Source: Phorcus lineatus (taxonomy: Eukaryota; Mollusca; Gastropoda; Trochida; Trochidae). Taken from it: 64,000 bases of DNA. Location of the stretch: positions 36,687,235 to 36,751,234 of the forward strand of contig OV121087.1 in assembly GCA_921293015.1 (NCBI GenBank), read 5' to 3'. Made by a program: the position numbers and the translations under genes. Below, piece by piece: positions 50,101 to 62,800 of this stretch; position 1 is the first letter of the stretch; every line of letters starts with the position of its first letter. The notes below the pieces were generated by a model. The model searched no databases, was not told the origin of the DNA, and saw only the letters and a program-made list of their open reading frames with translations.

Positions 50101-51190
50101 GATAATAATTTTAATAATTACTTGGTCGATAAAATTCTTATTTGTATTAAGAATAAAATTCAGAATAATATATTCATATTTTCTTTAATTAATCCTGCTA
50201 TCGACGTAAGTTTTAACATTATGAAATATCACCTTTATGTTATTCTTTTTATTATGATTAATTGTTTATATTTCGTTTTGTAACGTTGTCCAATGCATTG
50301 TCATAAACGAGTTATGTTAAATAAACACACAGTTAATTTGTCGTTAGAATATGTTTTTTTTAAATCAGTTAACTTCTTAGATCAAGATAAAAAGGAGACT
50401 TATGATAGCGATCAGTTTTTTATGAAAGATATTGGGTAAAATGTCCCTAAACGTTGATTCGTTGTCAATTTCCAATCTAATTATATGAGATTGGTTAAAT
50501 AGGAGAATTCGAAAATGGGGAACTTTTTCCAATTTCTGATCGAAATTATTATTGGTGTTCTTTTTTACAAATTTCATAGTGAAGACGCCTTCAAAACGTT
50601 TTTCTTTTTATTTATTTTAATGAGGATAACTATTATACAAAAAAATCAATTGACATAACTTTTTTATAACTTTCAAAAATGATTTTTTGAAATACATTAT
50701 CATAAGTTAAGTATCGTGTTTTCAGTACTTTTATTGATCCACTTTTTAACAGTAATGCATTCTAAAATTGTATTAGTATAACGTAGGTATAGTAATAGAT
50801 AGTTATGATATGTCTTCAACAAATAATATGATTGGGTGATTATTATTGTTGAATTTGAAATTCCTTTAAAATTACCATATTTCCCTTTCAGTTATTACTA
50901 ACAAATTAGTCACTGTACTATTCATAGTATGTACATATCAACGTTTAACCCATCCTGTGAGAGCCAGTTAGTCAACAATGGTGTTTTCATTCGAACAGTG
51001 CAGTTCGCGGTGAATGGGGTATGTAAACATCCTTACAGACAACGCGGAAACTTGTATTTATTTACAACCCACTCATGGGGCTACAAACGCCCTATCTTCA
51101 ATAAATCTACCTGATTTATGGAGGCAATAAACCTGAATCGACAGTAAGAGTCATTTTGGCCATTTCAATGTTAGCTTTTCTCCGATAAGG
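47104..51190. other. AT-rich non-coding stretch
   Basis: I see no gene with recognisable domains, no RNA gene and no clear repeat here. Open frames are short, low in complexity and without motifs. Confidence 0.5.
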
Positions 51191-51199
51191 AATTCCAAG

Positions 51200-51213
51200 A
51201 TGGCGTCCGGATC
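51200..51213 (+). other. Candidate first coding exon (very short)
   Basis: CCAAGATGGCGTCCGGATC is followed directly by GTGAGT, a consensus splice donor at 51214. The ATG context is strong (A at -3, G at +4). It would encode only M-A-S-G plus a split codon. The AAGATGGCG core also fits a YY1 site, often found at transcription starts. No downstream exon was identified, so this is a weak call. Confidence 0.25.
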
Positions 51214-51219
51214 GTGAGT

Positions 51220-53332
51220 GCGGGACTGTAACATCATGGAAGATCTTGAGATTAAAATATGACTCGATGTGACCCCTACACTCTGGATCCTGTCAATACG
51301 AAATTGACAAGTTGTATATTTCAAAGTGAGAAGACAGATAAATAAAACTTGATTTGAAAGATAACTATATATGTATACTAAATAAAATCCACTTTCGATA
51401 CATTTATAACTCGTTCAGATATTTTAGTTTCACTTAATACCAAAAACTTACATTTGAAATATTTTCTCATTTCAGAAAAGTCATTAATCATTAAAATTCA
51501 TAGTGTACAAATGATTAAAATACACTCTTTTAGAAAATCTTGTAATGCAATTTAAATCATTGGACTATGATATTATAGTATTAAGTTTTCATGCCTCCTT
51601 CTGACCTCATAACAAAATATATGAACAGTTTATCTTATTTATATTTGTTGAATGATGTGTTTCTTCACGTTTTAAGGAAAGTCAATGTTGTTTGAAAATT
51701 CCTTTTGAAAAGACACTTTAGGAGTCATAAATAAACTCCTTTATGCTTTAGTTTTTTTAGGAAGGTGGCTTTTTGTTTGTTTATTATTGTTTTGTGTTGT
51801 TTTTTTTTGGTTTGTTTTTTAGGAGTAAGGGTTGGGTTTTAGACTTTTTAATTGGGCCTTTTTGAGAGGTAATATGTATTTTATTGATGTATGTTATTCA
51901 TATTTTCATGCATCACTATTTGTTGGTTGAGAAATAAACTGTATGTCTGTCTCTATGTATTTTTTTGGTCAAGTTGTCAAGCCTTATTTTTGTAATCGTG
52001 TGTCAATCATTTGCCTTTTGTTCATCCAAAGTCAAAAACAAGGTTGTAAACTCAATGTTTTAAACTACATGTGACTGATCTTTATTATGTCTAAGGTATA
52101 GTTTGGAACATACGTTACGCAAAAGAAAATATCTAAAACTTTGTTTTATCATTTTGTAATAACATAGAAGTTTTAAACTCATAAACTCAAATATATTTAA
52201 AGAGGCTGACCTACCGGCATAAGATCCGTCATCTTGCTTTGAGGGAAAAACACGAACAAATGTCCTGTACATACACATTTTACAACATTGAAACACAAAC
52301 TGTATGTATTGAAAGAATTTCCACACATTAACAAATTATTTATGATAAGGCTAATCAACAATGATTTGTTATATCGTAGGAGGGTTTTTCACATTCGTGA
52401 ATGGCTTCACTTTTAATTCTTGTTTATTTTACTGACTGAGCGCTCTCATTTATCTATATGTCCAACTAAATTAACCAAAGTGTTGCACCCAGTAACATGT
52501 TTCAACGGGGTTATGTTATAATCATGTACTAATAATATACATGTATAAAATGGAATGTCCCCTTGAATTTCGTTTCCACAAAAACATCTCGATAGGACTG
52601 TCCTTCAAACCACCGACTTGCAGCGTTAGCGGGATCTATCTCTCTATCTAGTCTATCTCTCCTTTCTAAATGGTATCCGGAGCATATCTCTTAAACCATT
52701 CTTGATAGCTTCACTTAACTCTTTGCACCTATTTCGTCTTTCCTAGATGTGCCCTACATTTGAATCGTAGTTTTTGCGTCATTTCGTCAATTTATCTCCT
52801 ACGCTTATTATGCAAGCTTCAACAAACGTGTCCGCCATTATCCCTAGATGTGCTATTAAATGTTTATACCTATCTACAAATTTTATTTTCTGTGGCAACC
52901 ATGGAAACATGAGTACTAGTGTGATTATGAAAATTGTTTTGTCCGTTGAAGAACTCCTGAATTATACAAGGGTAGCTACAACAATCTTGATACAAATGAA
53001 AAACATATTCCCTGTTACTGTTTGACGGTAACTAATATAGATTAATTCTGTTCTGCGATATCGATAGGAACATGGCAAACATGATGAATTCGTGGGAGTC
53101 ATTTTGTCTCAAACGTTCCCTTTCCTATACATCAAATGATGATTGTTATTGTTGACTACATGTAACCATAATCAATGTAATATTTGAAAACGTTGAATTG
53201 CTTGTATCAACTCTTTATGTTCAGAGCCACAGAGTATGTCGTTGGAGTCAAATATGCCAAACTTCATAAATAGTTTTATTTTATCGAGAAGAGTTGGTTT
53301 GTTCTGAAAACCAACATCTAAGTGCTTAAACG
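51220..53332. other. AT-rich non-coding stretch with low-complexity patches
   Basis: Contains a G/T-rich tract at about 51750-51860 and a TCTA/TCTC-rich patch at about 52635-52670. No convincing gene was seen. Confidence 0.45.
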
Positions 53333-53390
53333 TTCAGTATAGTGACGATAAACAGGTTAAAGTCGTGATTTGTGATCGAAAACCGGACAA
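53333..53390 (+). repeat. Diverged dispersed repeat, copy A
   Basis: TTCAGTATAGTGACGA ... GATCGAAAACCGGACAA resembles 56724-56774 (TTCAGTATGGTGACGA ... GATCGAAAACAGGACAA) in the same order and orientation, with a length difference of about 7 bp. Its nature is unknown. Confidence 0.5.
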
Positions 53391-53413
53391 TGGCGCGCGT
53401 CAATGATTCAAAG
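53390..53413 (+). other. Candidate short first coding exon
   Basis: An ATG in good context (GACAATGG) opens eight codons (MARVNDSK) ending in AAG followed by GTAATT, a plausible splice donor. It directly follows a repeat whose other copy lacks this ATG. No downstream exon was recognised. Confidence 0.2.
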
Positions 53414-54608
53414 GTAATTTTTAAAACTGATTTACAGAAGATACAAAGACAAATATTTATTAGTAGTGTTTAGCAGGTCATCTTACTGATATGTTTGTAA
53501 ATTGCAAGCTAAATTTCGACTTCCCAACATTTATATGGCCGGGTTCTTTTTATAAATTTTAGAAAACAAGAAAATATCATATTTTGGGTATTTTAGCGAT
53601 AGATATGCAACTTTAAACGGGCGATATGAACATAACTTAGCACTTATAATATTTTGGCTCTTATTTCAGCCACAGGAAAAATCATCTAACATAAGCAGTG
53701 TCACAGTGTGTACAATAAATACTCAAATGTTAATCCCTTTATTCTTTTAACTGAGACAGATTAGATTGGATCGTGTACCTTATATTCAAAATTTACATAT
53801 CCACTATCGGGCTCGGGTTTTTTAAAAAATATTATCACATTAGGCTTCCTACGACAATTAAAAATTGTTGTTGTTTTCTCCATTTTTATAAAATTTAAGA
53901 ATCGAACCTTGCAAGCATTAATTTTTTCAAATATCAAAATATCTTCAAACTTCATGTGTCATGAATAACACATTTCCAAACATGGTAGCCTACTATATTG
54001 TTTTTGTGATAAGATTGTGATATCGTAAAATTTGAATAAATATAAATAATTTATTACCTAAGACACGCATCTACACGTATTTGTCCATTCACCGCGTCAA
54101 AAGTGCATATTTCTTCTCCACGGTATAAGGGAGATAACTCTTTAAGCGATAACAGCCACTGTGTACAAAGAACAATCATTCCGTGTAGAAATGGTGTCAT
54201 TTTACCCAACGGTCTATTGTTAAAAACACACATAAGTTTTAGTTTGTTTATTCCATGGATATAAACAGATAAATAACGCATATATTTTCTATTTTTTCAA
54301 GCAAATTATTACCATATTTGTCATTTGAAACCACTATACAAAGGGATATTTTTATGGTGACAAAATCAGAGGGTATATTCCTTTGTGCACCTGGTTGGTG
54401 TATATCATAAACCTCATTTAGTCTGAAACATGGAATTTTTGTCTGGTCATGGCCTCCAATTGTGTCAAAATATACAAACAAACAAGAAGGTAATGGGGAT
54501 ATTTTCCGTCAGGTCTGTTTTTAAAAAAACCCAAATAACCCATCCAAAGATCTAAACTGGTGATGCATTAAATTTTACTTTGAATTTATGTTAGATCAAT
54601 GTTATGAA
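53414..54608. other. AT-rich non-coding stretch
   Basis: No supported gene or repeat. Several short open frames were examined and none has a motif. Confidence 0.45.
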
Positions 54609-54670
54609 TACGGAAGGACGGACAGGGCGATGTCTAAATCCCGCGGTATTACGCACCGGTTGAATAAAAA
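54609..54670 (+). repeat. Interspersed repeat tail, copy 1
   Basis: Contains GACGGACAGGGCGA (54617-54630), then a CTAAATCCCGCGGTA section and a final AATAAAAA. The same 14-mer followed by a similar section occurs at 59836. I recognise this style of tail from interspersed repeats of marine invertebrates, but the family is not identified. Confidence 0.5.
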
Positions 54671-55577
54671 GACTCTCACAAAATTTTTTCCGAAAACTAA
54701 ATTTTTAACAAGACACCAAAGGATCGTTTACCACGATATTTAAAAAAATCATTTAACCATTCATGTGAAAGAATACACTTAGCTTTCGATTAAATGTTCC
54801 AAGCTCTATCGTAACTAATCGAAAATGTCATATTTTGAAGCAGCCGTAAAATCGTCAATCTTCACCCTTATTACTCTAAGAACCTTCTTAATACTACAGC
54901 TTTTCATGAAACGAATTGTATTATTTTAAGCATTCGTTTTCATCGATGCTTCAGTTTTTATTAGGTCTTTAAGTGTACAAAAGCACATGTCGGAAGAAAA
55001 TAATGGAAACTTGAAAAGAAATGTAACAAATTTTAATCAACACAAGGATTACTTAAATGAATGAAATAAGTCAAGTAAAAGCTTTGCTAATCCATTTCCT
55101 TACCAAGTATGCTCACACTATAAAGGCCACATGCAGTTTTCGCTTAATACGTGACACTTAATTCTACGAATACGAATTTCAAAAGTAAAAAGATATTTTG
55201 CTCTATAAATAATACTTTTCGTAAACTAAAAACTCACGGAAGAAATTTGAACATCTAAAAACACAAAAAGTGCCTTTAAGCCTACTTTTCATGAGACAAT
55301 AAGTTTACAATGAGGCTACTGTTTCACATAGCAATAATCCAAATTATAGCCCATATGGTTAAACATAAGTGGTGACATATTTTCAATATAAGAACATGTG
55401 CAATATCACTTTTGCCTAGCAACGATTGTTTCAGCGCGAATTATTGTGTTTCGTCGTCTGTGACATCAGAAAACCATTGTACGTGACATCACCGTAGCCG
55501 GCCGTCCGGCCGCAAGGGAAACAGGACGTTTTCTGAATATTTTCATGCGTTTTGAATGGAATAGAATTGGTAATAAA
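54671..55577. other. AT-rich non-coding stretch
   Basis: Nothing supported apart from a small GC-rich palindromic patch (CCGGCCGTCCGGCCG) just after 55498. Confidence 0.45.
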
Positions 55578-55716
55578 GAAATAATTACTCTGTGAAGTGT
55601 GTCATATGACTTTTACGAAACTCGTGCGAATTTGTCTTCGCTCTCGCTCGAGTAATACAAAAATTCACACTCGTGTCATAAAAGGCATATGGTACACTTC
55701 CTCAGGTTATAATCTC
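55578..55716. repeat. Imperfect foldback element
   Basis: The left arm (GAAGTGTGTCATATGAC..., from 55594) is an imperfect inverted copy of the right arm, which reads GAAGTGTACCATATGCC... on the other strand and ends at 55700. Similarity continues outward to about 55578 and 55716. The centre, CTCTCGCTCGAG, is unpaired. This looks like a non-autonomous DNA transposon or MITE. No target duplication was recognised. Confidence 0.6.
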
Positions 55717-56723
55717 TATATAAGTACTTGATACGTCGAATATTACGTAGCAGGTTTATTGTAACGGGATTTAACGCAGTGTGATGCACGATCGGTAAAG
55801 AAATAAAACACATCCTTAACAAACAACAAGCTCGTGCACGTACATCTGAATATAATGATTCCAGAAGAACAATCTAAAAAATATTACATTGACAGTTCTT
55901 TATTATGTAGTGTAAAATGATATAAAAAAAGGTGTATACATATGAATTTATGTAGAATGCCAAAATAAGAGCTTGTCGTACTTAGGGGCGAGTTCTTTTG
56001 ACGATTCAACCCCTCATGTGTGTAGGTGCAAGGTGTCTCCAAACAGGCACTAAAATTATCAGTAGACTGCAATGATGTAATGAAGCACCCTTAAAATATC
56101 TTTTTTATCCAATCGTCAAGAATAAAATCGTAAGGTATTTCAAAACTGGTTTGCAAGTGCAGTATTTTGACTGATCGAAGAAATGCAACAATTGAGTTGT
56201 TGATTAGCCAATTAATACTACACATGGGTAAAAACACGCATGTGTGGGCAATTAAACTGACTTCCCAACATGTAATTATAATGAAATACAACTGCAACAA
56301 AAGATGTATCGTGAACATTACGCACACGATAAAATTGTCGCGTTATCTTTGAAAGAGGCAAGTTAAACTTAATACAAGGCCAAACTTTAACAATATATAC
56401 ATGTATAATTAATGCAACAATCTCAACTGACTATATACAAAAACTGTCTGCGTCTCTTCTCTTTCACTTGCGACTCGACCATCTGAGGCATTACATATTT
56501 TTCTTAAACAGAAATTTAACTGAGGAGAAAATGATGATATGAAATGCTTCCGGCAGATTTGTGTGGAAACAAAAATCAAGTTCTTGTATTTAAGCCGAAT
56601 TGCATTACCGCAGTGACAACAAACGAGTTTGTTGGAGTAAACTATACAAAATAGCACCAACAGTGTCCTTTGACCGATGAGAAATGAGGAGGTGCTAAAA
56701 AGTGTCAATTCAAGGCTATTCAG
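55717..56723. other. Non-coding stretch
   Basis: A 121-codon minus-strand open frame (56409-56774) has no recognisable domain and overlaps the dispersed repeat at 56724, so I do not call it a gene. Confidence 0.4.
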
Positions 56724-56774
56724 TTCAGTATGGTGACGAGATAAATGCATTGATTTTGATCGAAAACAGGACAA
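56724..56774 (+). repeat. Diverged dispersed repeat, copy B
   Basis: Partner of 53333-53390; the two share TTCAGTAT(A/G)GTGACGA and GATCGAAAAC(C/A)GGACAA. Confidence 0.5.
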
Positions 56775-57583
56775 GAGTACCGCTTCCCCCGTACACTTCC
56801 CATCGCAGAAGGAGGGGTGGAAGTTAAAAGTGTTTGATAAGTTATTTACCTAATATTCATGTAAATGGCTTATGTCATTTCTGTTTCTGAACATGCAAAA
56901 GGCGGTGTTGAATTTGAAAACTATATCCATTTTTTCGGCGGTTATATAGGTGGAAATGTGAGATAATTTCATTTATACCAGCATACGTGGTATTTGGCAA
57001 GCCTGAAACTAAACAAAGTCCTGAAAATCTAGCTCCTTACAACACCGTGCATATGAAACATATAGCTCTGGATGTTTCTATTAGTTGTATGGCTTAAAGT
57101 CCAATCTTTAAAAACCAACCCAGTCATACTTCTAAAAAAAATATACTTGATTCGTTTTAAGTTGACGCAATGATATAGGGTACGTTCAAATGGTTATTCC
57201 AGTTAGAAAGGATAAATTACATTAAACACAATCTCAACATTCATTTGTTATAGACATTGAGGATGTTTTGTCAATCCAGAAAATGGCAAAATAGAGTCTT
57301 TAAATTTGTCTATCTTAATAGAAAATGATTTGGTACTGATTATACAATTATAGGTCTTACAGCAAACATTCCGTGTTTCATTCGCTTTACATATTTGTTC
57401 CCCAGTTTCAATATTCGTCGATTTCGAAGTTTTTGTGTTTTTGTATTAATTCATACGAGCTGTTTTATTGTTACATATTTCTTGATTGTGTTTTGCATTC
57501 AATATCAACACCAAAAGGGTTTTCCTGTATGATACCCGGTTCTTATCCTATAAATGAATAATTAAAACATAATGTAACCAACG
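56775..57583. other. AT-rich non-coding stretch
   Basis: No supported feature. Confidence 0.4.
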
Positions 57584-57691
57584 CACTGTCGTGTACTCGG
57601 CAAGGAGCAATAGAATCGGACACCTATCTCTGTCGCACTGTTTTGGTCGCCATCTTGGAACGTCCCCTCCTTATCGAGTACACGACAGTGC
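57584..57691. mobile_element. Short MITE-like element with 17-bp perfect terminal inverted repeats
   Basis: The ends GCACTGTCGTGTACTCG (57584-57600) and its exact reverse complement (57675-57691) flank about 74 bp. Pairing continues inward over AAGGAG/CTCCTT with a small bulge. AAC lies directly outside both ends and could be a 3-bp target duplication. The interior holds CCAAGATGGCG on the minus strand (YY1-like). The superfamily is not assigned. Confidence 0.6.
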
Positions 57692-57996
57692 AACGGCCCC
57701 ATGGACAGATACGCAAAATACAGTGACTTGCTTTCAGACTAACTATAACGTTATCACTTCCAATCGATTAATTACAGTCACACCAAAACCTTTTCGACTG
57801 CGAACTGTGACTATTTATAAGTATAACTTCGAGGACTGATGACAAAGATAATCTGGATAACTACTGAAGAGTTTGCAAGTTTCAGACAATCTTTAACACT
57901 GTAATATGAACTAAAACGTTATCAATCTGATATGAATAATCTTTATAACGAGAGATGTTGAAAAAGCAGGCTTTTCGAAACTCTCTACCAGGGCAT

Positions 57997-58082
57997 CCTT
58001 TCACATAGCCCCAAGGTGATCGTAAATCCTTAAGGTAACCTTAGTGCAGTGTAAACCTTAGTAAAGGTTGCCTTGTGAAAGG
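57997..58082. repeat. Foldback repeat with CCTTTCACA/TGTGAAAGG ends
   Basis: The 9-bp ends are perfectly complementary. Interior segments rich in CCTTAAGG and ACCTTAGT motifs pair imperfectly. It is probably a small palindromic transposon relic. Confidence 0.5.
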
Positions 58083-58400
58083 TCATATATCTATGTTTTT
58101 AATTTTTGGTTTTTCTATATGTTATTAAATATAACATTAAATAGCATTGCATTTTCCTAAGTAGACGTGTTTTAGTGAACTTCAACAAGCTTTTTCACTA
58201 TGATAATTCAATAATGTGATCAATATGGTTTGTTATAAGATGTTTAAAGTATATTATCATTGTAGTCCGGCAAAAACGACAAACGAAACATATTTTCTAA
58301 TATAAACCGCAAGAAAATAATAAATCGAGCATAGTTTATATGGTACACTACATGTGTGTACATAGCGTGCATGTCAATATCCTAGACATAGGCACGGGAC

Positions 58401-58426
58401 GCACGAGAAAATCAATTTTCTCGTGC
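58401..58426. repeat. Perfect 12-bp-arm hairpin
   Basis: GCACGAGAAAAT, the loop CA, then ATTTTCTCGTGC: 12 fully paired bases with a 2-nt loop. The function is unknown; it could be the fused ends of a palindromic transposon or a cruciform-forming site. Confidence 0.7.
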
Positions 58427-59600
58427 AACGAAATGAAATGAACAACCTTTCGCAGCACAAGAAATGAATGTCATTGCCGACCTAAAATGACACTACTGTT
58501 TTATCATTTCCGCAGAAAATCTGCAAATATTGAAAATATAATGATGCAGTATGTACATTCAATCTAGTTAAAACAAGATGTAAAAACGGACTTCGGGAAG
58601 GGACAGCTATTCTAACTAGATTGTATGAACATTGGGAACGCGATATTGACCGTTTTAACAACCAAAACACGTTTAATATAGGAACTAGGAATACATGTGC
58701 TTTTTGAATAACACATGAAGCTGAATAAGAAGTTATACAATTAATTAGCAGGAAAGTGATTTTTAGAGGTAAGAGATGATGGAATACGACTTGAGTTGTT
58801 ACGACGTATGGTCATGCGGAACATTTTAAAACCTCATGATCACTATTCAAATATATATTTTCAGTTTGTTTGTTGCTTCTAAAGTTTACAGTAGAGGGAA
58901 TTGAGGTTTCACCTTTTGCATGTTGCTACTTATGATGAAATTTTCCAATTTGATTCTTAAGCAACAGAAAATGTATACTTTTATGATCATATGATGAACA
59001 TATTCAGTGTTACGATGTTGGAGGGATATGCAAGTCATAGCAGCACCAAGCTCTCAGACTTGAAATATCCAAATCGCAAAAATCTTGAAAAAGTTGGGGG
59101 GTTTTCATATTGTTTCTATTAGTTTCTTTTCCATTTGCGTGGGAACACATTGCCATCATTTCTCGTAAAGCAATAATTAGACCATCTCTATATTTTATTT
59201 TTATTTTTGTCGTTTTACTGACTATTTACCATTTCCCACATTCGCAATATGAATCAAAATATATTTTGTAATATCAGTATGTGTTGTACTTACTCTGTTT
59301 ATATGAATTTATACCAATTGTATTATCTTCAGAGGGTTAAACATCTCATTACTAAGCCCCGTCGTAGATGAAATTATCAAGTATCATCGACGATCATTTT
59401 GTGTAAACATCTATAATAATTTGACGCAGGGACATTTATTCGAATAGACTAATTCAACGTGGTTCGTTCACTTTTACCTTTCTTCTTTCTTTAAACAAGA
59501 GTCATCAGAAGATAATATATCCAACCGGTCCATGATGATTCGTAATATATACCTTTGATATCATAAACTAGAAATTCTAATAAATCGATTGAGTACAAAT
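58427..59600. other. AT-rich non-coding stretch
   Basis: No supported gene, RNA or repeat. Confidence 0.4.
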
Positions 59601-59890
59601 TGAGAAAGATATGACGAGCAGATCTTGAATTCTGCTCCAGAAATGAAGCTATTCCTTTAAAGAGTCCAATTTTTATGTGTTTCCAGTTTCCCCTAATATC
59701 TAAATATCTAAAGGCACCACTTTTGTAGGTAGTTAACATACATGCAAAGTTTCAGAAAGATATGGTGAGCGGTTATTGGAGTTCTGGTCCGGAAATGAAG
59801 CTATTAATGTAAATCGAAATGATTACGGACGAACAGACGGACAGGGCGAAGACTATATCCAACAGTTTTCCATACCGTTGGGGCAGTAAC
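59601..59890 (+). repeat. Interspersed repeat with internal duplication and tail, copy 2
   Basis: Segments AGAAAGATATG...GAGC...TC(C/G)GGAAATGAAGCTATT-like at about 59604-59665 and 59755-59810 repeat at an offset of about 151 bp, with divergence. The unit ends in GACGGACAGGGCGA (59836-59849), shared with 54617-54630. This looks like a non-autonomous interspersed repeat. Confidence 0.5.
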
Positions 59891-62800
59891 GGTATTGTTC
59901 TTGTCTTAGAATTCATAATTCAAGTCAAATGATAATGAAATTATCATTCTAGAGCAACATAAAATGTTTACTTTTAGAATAGATTTCATAATGCTTAGAA
60001 CGTATTCTTGTCTTTCAATTGGTAACATTCATTTTCTCTTCGTGAGACCACTTTATATCCCTATCAAAGAACGTACATGTACTTTTGCCCATTTAAACGC
60101 ATTGGATTCCTTTTGATAAATGTTAATTTAGTTTTTTCCATCTCATATTTAAACACACTATCCCCTCTTCCTCCTAAGTTTCTGCAATTATGTTTCCTTC
60201 TTCCTCCTCTTATTCTCCAAAATCTTTTGAATCGTTTTGAAATCTTTTTTCTAAATATTTTTATTATAATTCTTCTTTCACTGTTCACTATTAATATTGT
60301 TTCCTTTTGTTCTTGTATTAGAGGATGAATTTTTTTCAAATTTCAGAAAATGATAGTCTTTATCAATCCGATGAATTAAAAAGAAATGTGGTGAGGACAT
60401 TACCAAAAGAATTATCAAGGATTTAAAAACCCTTTTCTCAATACTTATTTCCTACCCAACAGGCATCGTTTCAAAGCTCCAGATTTCAACTCCTTAAATT
60501 TGATTGACATGTATGCTCCGTAATCTTAAAATGATGTCCTTTGTTGAAATGTTTTTCATTTTAAAACCCTAAACGTCTTAAATAAAGACTTCGAGAAAAC
60601 TCGTTGAGGTTCAAAGACGGCAGGAAAATATCGCGCCAAGGGTTATATAATTCAAACTCTTATTGCAAGTAGTGACCCCCTACCCCGTCCAACAGAATAT
60701 ACCCGTATAATAGTTGTCACCTGCCTCGAAATAAACCCGTCCCCTTTTCCATTTGTTGTCGCGAGCTATTGCGGCAGTCATTCATTGAGACGCATACAGA
60801 AGTAATGGGTGAAGATAGTTGTATTTTGTCTCGCGTCTTCATTTGAAAGCCTGGCTTTGAAAATATTACACATCTTACCGATTAAATATGATTCATTGAA
60901 TTATGTTGTAGATGACATTGTTGAGTTGGTTTATTCATTGAGATTCTCATATTTATTATGGGGGAGTTGTTGCTAAATCTCATTGAATTTAATTCGAACC
61001 TAATACTCGCAGCGAGATCTCTTATTTTACCTAGATTAAAAGTTTGTTCTGAGTGATCGCATTTCGTCGTCTCAAATAGTTTCGACAGGGGTGAGATTCT
61101 ACAGTTCTAACGTCGAAAATGGCTGGAATGTATCGTCAAAGCGACGCATGACAACTCAATCACTCTTTATAGTTCTATGTCTCGCATGATTACATTTAAC
61201 GGATCAAAATATACTTGTTGGGTTGTAATGTCCATGTGCTTGAATATTTTCGCACTAGAAGTGCAAAGAAGTAGAAATTAGAGAGATTTTTTAAAGGATC
61301 ATGTTATATTTCAACAACCAAATGTATAAGTTTTTGTCAATTGTCAAAGTTGTAAGAATTAGTGATGATTTTTCATTACGACGCTATTCAGTATACATAA
61401 TACCTATATACCGTCCTCTTGGTATACCATTCATCTTACAATTGGTTTGATTGACAAGGACATCATTTATAAGTAAATAATAAATATATAAGAAATTATA
61501 CAAAGTATATCTTTTTGAAATTAAGTCAGCTATGTGTTTTTCTAAAAATGAATCGCCGTGTTTATCATCCTCATAACATGCTGGTTTTGCTAGAAAGCAT
61601 TTGTATGTATAATTCGCGTTCTCTGCTATAGACAAAAGCGTTAAACTACTCTAAACCTATAATGTCATCTGTCCCAATATAACACTAAAAAATCCCTATC
61701 CTCATTTATTACATTTACAGGTGTTTTTATTTTGGTCAAGGGGACATCAATGCTGGGAATCGTCCAGAGATCTCTCGTTACGTAGTTGTCTGGAGTTCTT
61801 ATAGTGTGTAGACACTAAACACCCCTCTCAGGAAGATTTCGTCACACGAACTCATTTATTTCAAACGTGTGACACGCATATCCAACAAAGCATAATGTCC
61901 AACCCCTTCCCTTTATAAGCTTTCAGTTAATGATTTATTGTATTATTGCCAGAATATTTTTTGTCATTGTGATATAAATCATAACTTGCACGCATAGCCT
62001 CCTCCACACACCCCTCTCATGTGTTTCGGGGGAAATGACACTTTCTAATCACGGTGGGTTGGTACGAACCTTAGTGTGTCCTTTATACCTATACCATCAG
62101 ATCAAAAGCTTTGACATCGGGCGATATTATACTCCTACAGATTACCATACTCTAATGACCGCGGCTACACGATATATCGATTCCCACCATCGAGTAACCA
62201 TTTCAAAGGCCACTTCCATGCATACCACTGACTGTTTTGAATAATTGCTCAAATATCTACCACAGCAACCTTTTCTAAGCATCGAAGCAAATTCTAAGCA
62301 ATTGTTCCTTACTCAATCATTTACCCAGCATACGTCCCCTTACCCATCTACAGACCATGTACAAGGATACATCCCGTTTGAGCAAATTAAGGATGGGGAC
62401 GGAACGTCAATCCCATCTTAGCATTTCCTTGAAATAACATAGCGATCATGAGCATACTCATCACTTACTATAAACTCCCCATGACGCTAAGTTTAACTCT
62501 CCGAAATCACCCCGTCCTAACCTTATGTCTGCCAGAGAAAATATCCCCAAAACGCGTGTTGATTACTCGGACGCGAGCTCTTTGCAGTGTTCTTTTTCGT
62601 GTAGTAGACATAACGTATTAACTCAACAAGAACCCAATACCCTTAATAGGTCGGCACGCTTTCCCCGTGCTATTGTGTCCCTGCTACTCTTTGTGCGAAG
62701 ATCTCTAGCAGCGCGTGCAACTCTTTTCGTCTTCCATATGTAACAAGTGCAGTGCGTGGAGCTCGACTCCTTGCAGTCCCCTGAATATTTCTTCCCAGAT

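Noticed and set aside
56409..56774. 121-codon minus-strand open frame
   Set aside because: No domain, and its start overlaps a dispersed repeat also seen at 53333.
60064..60339. Overlapping open frames on both strands near 60.1-60.3 kb
   Set aside because: They come from a pyrimidine-rich low-complexity tract and have no domain features.
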